From: Hydrogenophilales bacterium 16-64-46
GTDB taxonomy: Bacteria; Pseudomonadota; Gammaproteobacteria; Burkholderiales; Thiobacillaceae
Direction: 5' to 3'
Length of the DNA: 64,000 nt
NCBI GenBank assembly: GCA_002281775.1
Contig: NCGY01000009.1
Span: forward strand, 1 to 64,000
In this document: positions 58,921-64,000 of the stretch, piece after piece
Layout: each line of letters begins with the position of its first letter
Position numbering within the stretch: the stretch's first letter is position 1
Notes under the pieces: model-generated
What the model was told of the DNA's origin: nothing
Databases searched by the model: none
The model's input: the letters and a program-made list of their open reading frames with translations, nothing else
Translations under genes and position numbers: made by a program

Positions 58921-60150
58921 TCAGAACGAATACGCTGCCCACAGTGAGGTACGCACGGCGTCGCTGAAGAGCGTGTCAGCCGAGTACTGCGCGAAGCGCC
59001 AGCCGACGATCAGGTTCTTGGCAATCGGTTCGGCTTTCCACGCGATGTCGAGGTCGAATTCGCGGCCGAAATCCAGGCTGCCGGAATCCGACTGGTAGTC
59101 GTAGTAAACCGCCGTCGCGGTCACGCCCTTCAGACCCGGCACCGGCCCGGCCGCCTTGAGGTAGGTCGCATCCAGCCCGTTGGTCGGCGTGACGAGAAAG
59201 AATTCGGTCAGCCCGTTGAACGGGTGCGCGAGCGGGGTGATGAATTTGTCGGTCGCGCCGTTGCCTTCGAGCAAGGCGTTGCCCGCGATGAAATCGATGC
59301 CCCAGGCTTTGACCCCAAGCTCGATCAGCCGGTACGCGGCATCGACGTCGTTGGGGTTGCTGCCCGCGTCTTTCTGTTTCGCGTAGTCAAGGGTGCCGAT
59401 GGCGCTCCAGCCGTTCGCGAGCGGGTAGTTGAGATCGAAACGCGCGCCGACGGTATCGATCGAGTTCGTGAGTTCCTTATCGAAATCGAGGAACAAGCCG
59501 TAAACCTTGGCCACCCCGACCTTGGGAAAGGTGTAGCCGAACTGGAAGAATTCAGACGACATTTCCGCGCGCCCGTTGCTCGCCTCGCCCCCCGCGACGC
59601 GCAGCACTTTCGCGAGATACCCAAGCTCGACCGTGGTGTTGGCGAACGGCGCGCTCACCAGCGTCGCGGCGTCGAAGCTCTGATGGTTCTGCCGCCAGTA
59701 CGAGTTGGAAATGAAACGACCTTCGTTGAGTTTCACTTCCTGGCGACCCAGTTTGACGAGCGTTTTGGCCGGTCCTGCCCATGCCAGATAGCCCTGATTC
59801 AGCTCGGCACCTTCGGGGTCGGCGATCACCGGAAAGCCCGGCATCGCCTGCGACGGAATCGTCGGGATGTTGTAGTCATCTTCGCCGATCTGATGCACCG
59901 ATTCGAGCTCGGCGAAGGCGGAAAATCCCGCGCCGAGTTTGGCGTTCGCAGTCAGCCCCAGCCGCAGGGTCGAGGCTTTCGATTCTGTGTCGGGCACATC
60001 CTGACCGAAGAACTCGTAGCGGTAGCGCAGGTTACCAGTGAAGTCGACGTCCAGAGCCGCAGCCACGCCGGGAATCAGGCAGGTGCCCAGACTGAAAAGA
60101 GCGAGCGTGAGTGGTTTGCGGGCGCGGTAGGTTTGAAAGCAATTATTCAT
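58921..60150 (-). CDS. Outer-membrane beta-barrel (alginate-export/porin-like)
   Basis: 409 residues with a signal peptide (LTLALFSLGTCLIPGVAAA) and a mature start LDVDFTGNLRYRYEFFGQDVPDTESKASTLRLGLTANAKLG. Alternating amphipathic strands follow, ending in the C-terminal YSF typical of outer-membrane barrels. AWAGPAKTLVKLGRQEVKLNEGRFISNSYWRQNHQSFDA resembles the alginate_exp/OprD-like group. It is encoded between the substrate-binding protein and the permeases, so it is probably the outer-membrane channel for the same substrate. ATG 60150 gives a normal signal peptide. Confidence 0.85.
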   Translation of the reverse strand: MNNCFQTYRARKPLTLALFSLGTCLIPGVAAALDVDFTGNLRYRYEFFGQDVPDTESKASTLRLGLTANAKLGAGFSAFAELESVHQIGEDDYNIPTIPSQAMPGFPVIADPEGAELNQGYLAWAGPAKTLVKLGRQEVKLNEGRFISNSYWRQNHQSFDAATLVSAPFANTTVELGYLAKVLRVAGGEASNGRAEMSSEFFQFGYTFPKVGVAKVYGLFLDFDKELTNSIDTVGARFDLNYPLANGWSAIGTLDYAKQKDAGSNPNDVDAAYRLIELGVKAWGIDFIAGNALLEGNGATDKFITPLAHPFNGLTEFFLVTPTNGLDATYLKAAGPVPGLKGVTATAVYYDYQSDSGSLDFGREFDLDIAWKAEPIAKNLIVGWRFAQYSADTLFSDAVRTSLWAAYSF

Positions 60151-60196
60151 GGTGGTTTTTCCCTTGAGGTTTGAATCGGGTTCAGTGCTATGCCAG

Positions 60197-61840
60197 TCAG
60201 CGCTTGGCGAGGCTGCGCAAATCAAGCTGGCGGTGGAACCAGTAGCGGTAGCCGACGACGTTCGGCTGCATCGCCACGCTCACCAGCGGCTGGAACAGCG
60301 GCACGCGCGGCACTTCGTCGTAGGCGAGCTTGATGAAGCCTTCGACATCCTTTTTGTATTTCGCGGGGTTGGTTTCGAAGCGTGCCGCATCCACCAGCTT
60401 GTCGAGCTTGGGGTTCTGGTAGCTCATGCTGTTGAACACCGCGTTCTGGCCGTGGTAGGTCCAGTAAAAGAAATACTCGGGGTAGTTCAGCCAGCCGCCG
60501 AAGGTGTTGACCATGAGCGGCATGTCTTTTTTCAGGAGCGCCGCACGCCAGTTCGCGCCGGGTATCTTGTTGATCGTCGTCGTGATGCCGATCTGCGCCA
60601 GCGCTTCTTGGGTGAGCAGCGCGACCGGTTCGCCGATGAACGACAGGCCTTGGTCGAACGACAGCGTGGTCGCGAAGCCCTTCTCGAAACCGGCTTCGGC
60701 CATGAGTTTTTTCGCCTTCGCAAGATCGGTCTTGTACGGCGTCGGGCGCGGCCAGTCGGTATTCTTCGCGCCGCCGTAGAGTGGAATGCCCTGGCCGTAA
60801 ACCGCCGCGTCGAAGATCTTCTGGTACGGCAGCACGTAGGCGACCGCCTGACGCACCTTGACGTTGTTGAACGGCGGCTTGGTGACGTTCATGCCGACGT
60901 ACCACATCGCGTTTTCGATCGGTGTGCCGATGAGTTTGACGCGGGGTTTGCCTTTGAGATCGACGACGGTCTTGGGCGACAGATCGAACGCGACATCGAC
61001 ATCACCGCGTTCGATCAGCGCCTGCTGCGACGCCGACGACGGCACTTCGCGCACGACGACGCGTTTGAGTTTCGGCTTCGGCCCGCTCTTCCAGCCTTCA
61101 AAGCGCGTGTAGACCATTTCGCTGCCGGGCCGCCACGACGCGACCTGATACGCGCCGCCCCCGGCTTCGTTGTTCTTCAGCCACGCCATCGCCCACGGGT
61201 CGTCAGGCGTCGCGTGCTTTTTGGCGAGCGTGCTGTTGTAGATCGCCGCGACCGGAACCGCGAGGTCGGGCAGCGTGAGCTTGTCGGCGCGCAGGAAGTC
61301 GATGCGCAGGGTGTAGGGATCGACGACGACAAACTGCTCGGGTTTTTCCAGTGACCCGGCCTTCATCTGGAAGGTCGGGAAGCCGCCGACGGTGACCGCG
61401 CGGTCGAACGACCATTTCACGTCCGCCGCCGTCACCGGCGTGCCGTCGTGGAATTTCGCGTCGCGGCGCAGGTGGAAAGTCACCGACTTGCCGTCTTTCG
61501 CGATCTCCCATTTCGTTGCCAGTTCGGGCTTGAGCGTTTTGTAGTCGTACATCTCGGTGCCGTTGGCGAGCTTCTTCACGCCGTAGGTCATCAGCCGGTC
61601 GTAGACATTCCACGACGTGCCGTAGGCCGGGCGGTTGGTGCCGACGCCGTGGATGTCGAGGCTGTTGGGGCCGGATTCGATGACGACGAGCAGGGTTTCC
61701 TTGCGTGCGTCGGCGAGCGCCGGGGCGCTGGCCAAGGTGGCCAGTGCGGCGACAAGGGCGCTAACCGCCACGGCCAGGCGGATGGGGTGGCGGTGAAACC
61801 ATCGAGGGGTGGGCGAAGAGGCAATCGGATGAATAATCAT
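60197..61840 (-). CDS. ABC transporter substrate-binding protein, family 5 (DppA/OppA-like)
   Basis: A 547-residue periplasmic protein with signal peptide (IRLAVAVSALVAALATLASAPALA-D). SBP_bac_5 features: NSLDIHGVGTNRPAYGTSWNVYDRLMTYG, KDGKSVTFHLRRDAKFHDGTPVTAADVKWSFDRAV, VRQAVAYVLPYQKIFDAAVYGQGIPLYGG, TPYKTDLAKAKKLMAEAGF. The ligand could be a peptide, nickel-chelate or oligosaccharide; sequence alone does not decide. It is the first gene of the minus-strand cluster and its promoter region faces that of the histidine kinase. Confidence 0.92.
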   Translation of the reverse strand: MIIHPIASSPTPRWFHRHPIRLAVAVSALVAALATLASAPALADARKETLLVVIESGPNSLDIHGVGTNRPAYGTSWNVYDRLMTYGVKKLANGTEMYDYKTLKPELATKWEIAKDGKSVTFHLRRDAKFHDGTPVTAADVKWSFDRAVTVGGFPTFQMKAGSLEKPEQFVVVDPYTLRIDFLRADKLTLPDLAVPVAAIYNSTLAKKHATPDDPWAMAWLKNNEAGGGAYQVASWRPGSEMVYTRFEGWKSGPKPKLKRVVVREVPSSASQQALIERGDVDVAFDLSPKTVVDLKGKPRVKLIGTPIENAMWYVGMNVTKPPFNNVKVRQAVAYVLPYQKIFDAAVYGQGIPLYGGAKNTDWPRPTPYKTDLAKAKKLMAEAGFEKGFATTLSFDQGLSFIGEPVALLTQEALAQIGITTTINKIPGANWRAALLKKDMPLMVNTFGGWLNYPEYFFYWTYHGQNAVFNSMSYQNPKLDKLVDAARFETNPAKYKKDVEGFIKLAYDEVPRVPLFQPLVSVAMQPNVVGYRYWFHRQLDLRSLAKR

Positions 61841-61953
61841 GGTAGGGCTCCAGTGGATAACGCCCTGATCCCATTGCGAGCCGCGTGCCAGTATTTTTAT
61901 TATTAAATTTCAGTCTCTTATGTAAATAGCGCCCATACCGCCTGTGTTCCGGA

Positions 61954-62039
61954 TGTCGCGTTCTGCGACAGTCGGAGCAACGCGCCGCGCACCGCCCAGT
62001 CGCCGCGCCGCAGATTCCGCATCCGGCACGCGGCTTGCC
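61954..62039 (+). promoter_or_regulatory. Candidate sigma-54 promoter and upstream palindrome before the histidine kinase
   Basis: GGCACG-CGGC-TTGC at 62025-62038 matches TGGCACG-N4-TTGC except for the first T; the predicted start is near 62050, 54 bp before the ATG. About 60 bp upstream, TGTCGC-GTTCT-GCGACA (61954-61970) is a perfect 6-bp inverted repeat that could be an enhancer-binding site. An AT-rich patch (61890-61925) on the other side likely holds the transporter promoter. The rest of the 263-bp gap shows nothing. Confidence 0.5.
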
Positions 62040-62103
62040 TTGCCCCTTTCGTTTCCGGCCTTCACTATCATGCCTCCACCTGCCGTTCGTCGCCTGGCTC
62101 CTC

Positions 62104-64000
62104 ATGAACCCGCCCCCGCTCCCTGTCGCGCACGACCGCAGCGGTCTTCTGGCTGCGCTCACCATCGGTCTGGGATTCACGCTGGTGCTGACCACGCTCG
62201 CCGCGCTGTGGGAACGCGACACCCTCGCCGCGACCCTGCGCGATCTGGCGAGCGAGCGGCTCGACAAGCTCGACGCAACACTCCTCGGTTCGACCGAAGT
62301 GCTCTACGCGCTGCGCGACCTGCGAGTCGCGCTCGGCACGCTCGACGAAGCGCATTTTCGCGTGTTCGCCGACGACGCGATCCGCCGTCACCCCAGCCTG
62401 CAAGCGCTCGAATGGATCCCGCGCGTGGCGCACCCGGCGCGCGCCGCGCTCGAACACGAACGCCAGCACGCCGGGTATCCCGAGTTCCGTCTGACTGAAA
62501 TCGGCTTCGACGGCGGGCTCTCCCACACCGGAATTCGCGCCGAGTACTACCCGGTCGCGCTGGTCGCGCCGGTGGCGGGCAATCTGGCGGCGATGGGCAT
62601 GGACCTCGCGCACCATCCTCACCGCCGCGACGCGCTGATGCGTGCGCGCGACAGCGGCCTGCCCGCCGCGACCGCACCGGTCAAGCTCGCGCAGGAACCC
62701 GAACGGCAGAACGGCTTCCTGCTCTTCGTGCCGGTGTACGACGGCACACCGGCGAGCGAGATCGAACGCCGCGCCGCAATCCGCGGCTTTGCGCTCGCGG
62801 TGTTCCGCGCAGGGGACCTGATGGACGCGGCGTTCCGTGATCTGCCGCAGCGCGGCATCCGGGTGCGCGTCGTCGATCAGGCTGCGCCCGATCTGGACTT
62901 GTTCGGGGCCGGGACAATGTCTGCGCCGCCCGGCCTGATCGCGCTCGACTGGCACAGCACGCGCCAGTTCGCCGGGCGCGAATGGCAGTTCGCGTTCCGT
63001 GCTGACGCCCATTTCCTGCGCCACGAAGCGCCGCTGCGCACGCTCGCGGCGTTTGCCATCGGCCTGCTGTTGACCGCGCTGCTAACCGGTTACGTCGCGC
63101 TCTCGACCCGGCGCACGCGCGAAGTCCGCGTCGCCAACGCCGCGCTCACCCAAGAAGTGCGCGAACGCGAACGCGCCGAACGCGAGGCGACCGCCGCCAA
63201 CCGGGTCAAATCCGAATTCCTCGCCAGCATGAGCCACGAGATCCGCACGCCGATGAACGCGGTGCTCGGCCACGCGCAATGGCTGCGCGGCGACGCCGGG
63301 CTCACGCACGACCAGCGCGCGTCGGTCAACGCCATCGTCGCGGGCGGCAGTCATCTGCTCGCGCACATCAACGACGTGCTCGATCTGTCGCGCATCGAAG
63401 CCGGGCGCATCGAACTGCGGCGCGACGTGATCGAACTCAACGACCTGCTGCGCGAGCTTGAAACCCTGTTCCGCGCGCGCGCCGAAGAAAAACGCCTGCA
63501 TCTCAAACTTGGCCTGCTGCCGACACCGCAGCGCGTCGAATGCGACGCCTGCAAGCTGCGCCAGATCCTCATCAACCTGGTCGGCAACGCGCTGCGTTTC
63601 ACCCGGGTCGGCGAGGTCTATCTCGGCGTGAAGCGCGTCGATGACGGCGCAGGCGGGCTCGTCACACGTTTCGACGTGATCGACACCGGCCCCGGCATCG
63701 CCGCCGACGAACTGACACAGATTTTCGAGCCGTTCTACCAAAGCACGTCGGCCGCCGCGCCGCGCGACGAACCCGGCGGCAGCGGGCTCGGCCTTGCGAT
63801 TGCCGCGCGCTTGGCCGCGCTGATGAAAGGCCGGATCGACGCCGTGTCCGAACTCGGCGCGGGGACGCGCTTCAGTCTCACGCTGCCGCTCGATGCGCCC
63901 ACCGAACCTGCGCAGGCCGCGTTCACGCCGACCGGCTGGCGCTGTCTCGAGTCGACAGATCACACGGTCGCAATCCTCGACGCCGACGGTGCCGACGTGC
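62104..64000 (+). CDS. CHASE-domain hybrid histidine kinase, cut off by the window end
   Basis: At least 632 residues, open at the right edge. The N-terminal helix LLAALTIGLGFTLVLTTLAALW and a second helix FAIGLLLTALLTGYVAL (about 322-338) enclose a periplasmic CHASE domain (FADDAIRRHPSLQALEWIPRVAHPARAALEHERQHAGYPEFRLTE...). A short coiled-coil leads to HisKA with the phospho-acceptor His in SEFLASMSHEIRTPMNAVLGH. HATPase motifs follow: LINLVGNALRFT (N-box), FDVIDTGPGIA (G1), GSGLGLAIA (G2). The final residues HTVAILDADGADV look like the start of a receiver domain. CHASE domains sense small extracellular ligands; the divergent peptide-type transporter may share the signal. Confidence 0.92.
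   Translation, partial: MNPPPLPVAHDRSGLLAALTIGLGFTLVLTTLAALWERDTLAATLRDLASERLDKLDATLLGSTEVLYALRDLRVALGTLDEAHFRVFADDAIRRHPSLQALEWIPRVAHPARAALEHERQHAGYPEFRLTEIGFDGGLSHTGIRAEYYPVALVAPVAGNLAAMGMDLAHHPHRRDALMRARDSGLPAATAPVKLAQEPERQNGFLLFVPVYDGTPASEIERRAAIRGFALAVFRAGDLMDAAFRDLPQRGIRVRVVDQAAPDLDLFGAGTMSAPPGLIALDWHSTRQFAGREWQFAFRADAHFLRHEAPLRTLAAFAIGLLLTALLTGYVALSTRRTREVRVANAALTQEVRERERAEREATAANRVKSEFLASMSHEIRTPMNAVLGHAQWLRGDAGLTHDQRASVNAIVAGGSHLLAHINDVLDLSRIEAGRIELRRDVIELNDLLRELETLFRARAEEKRLHLKLGLLPTPQRVECDACKLRQILINLVGNALRFTRVGEVYLGVKRVDDGAGGLVTRFDVIDTGPGIAADELTQIFEPFYQSTSAAAPRDEPGGSGLGLAIAARLAALMKGRIDAVSELGAGTRFSLTLPLDAPTEPAQAAFTPTGWRCLESTDHTVAILDADGADV

Overview
The window is a GC-rich, densely coded proteobacterial chromosome segment, most likely from a Betaproteobacterium of the Thiobacillus/Rhodocyclales kind. 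This rests on gene content: the exbB-exbD-lpxK-ycaR-kdsB-adk block, a K+-independent H+-pyrophosphatase beside a PPi-dependent phosphofructokinase gene, a flavocytochrome c sulfide dehydrogenase pair, and abundant c-type cytochromes. No rRNA, tRNA, CRISPR or prophage was seen. Taxonomy is inferred from gene content alone.

Layout. 1-1254: the end of an IS3-family element. 1332-6703: dTDP-L-rhamnose genes rfbB-A-C-D, a MNT/HEPN pair and galE. 6793-14957: housekeeping genes (rhomboid protease, recJ, a ferredoxin-reductase fusion, an S24-like protein, miaA, xseA). 15290-20158: exbBD, lpxK, a diguanylate cyclase, ycaR, kdsB, adk. 20340-23755: a broken PPi-phosphofructokinase gene and hppA. 23914-29896: accessory minus-strand genes (GMC oxidoreductase, ParA-like ATPase, a giant transglutaminase/DUF2126 protein). 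30037-39683: an ECF42-type sigma factor island with three YciI/DGPF proteins, two VOC proteins, SRPBCC, MATE, BNR-repeat, MoaD-like and GNAT proteins. 39958-44685: an operon of a membrane FAD/[2Fe-2S] reductase, an 11-heme cytochrome, two smaller haem proteins and a globin. 44952-50692 (minus): nasT, nrtABD, a membrane sensor-like protein and an Anbu proteasome-like peptidase. 51039-52672: fccAB. 53134-54809: a hydrolase and tonB. 54806-61840: a dipeptide-type ABC transporter with an outer-membrane protein. 62104-end: a truncated CHASE-type hybrid histidine kinase.

How the parts connect. The most striking pattern is regulatory. nasT, nrtA and the multihaem operon each have a sigma-54-like promoter (TGGCAC-N5-[TC]TGC) followed by a short leader that ends in a rho-independent terminator just before the first gene. 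NasT is an ANTAR-domain antiterminator, so the three units look like one nitrogen regulon. This implies that the unrecognised reductase/multihaem/globin operon works in nitrate/nitrite or NO metabolism, and that the Anbu peptidase is co-transcribed with nitrate uptake. Separately, the first gene of the DGPF island carries a good match to the published ECF42 promoter (TGTCGA-N17-CGTC).

The window also holds a dispersed family of degenerate 7-bp tandem repeats that fill intergenic gaps and abut start and stop codons, several long inverted repeats, and a phosphofructokinase gene that has lost about 52 codons including its active-site segment.
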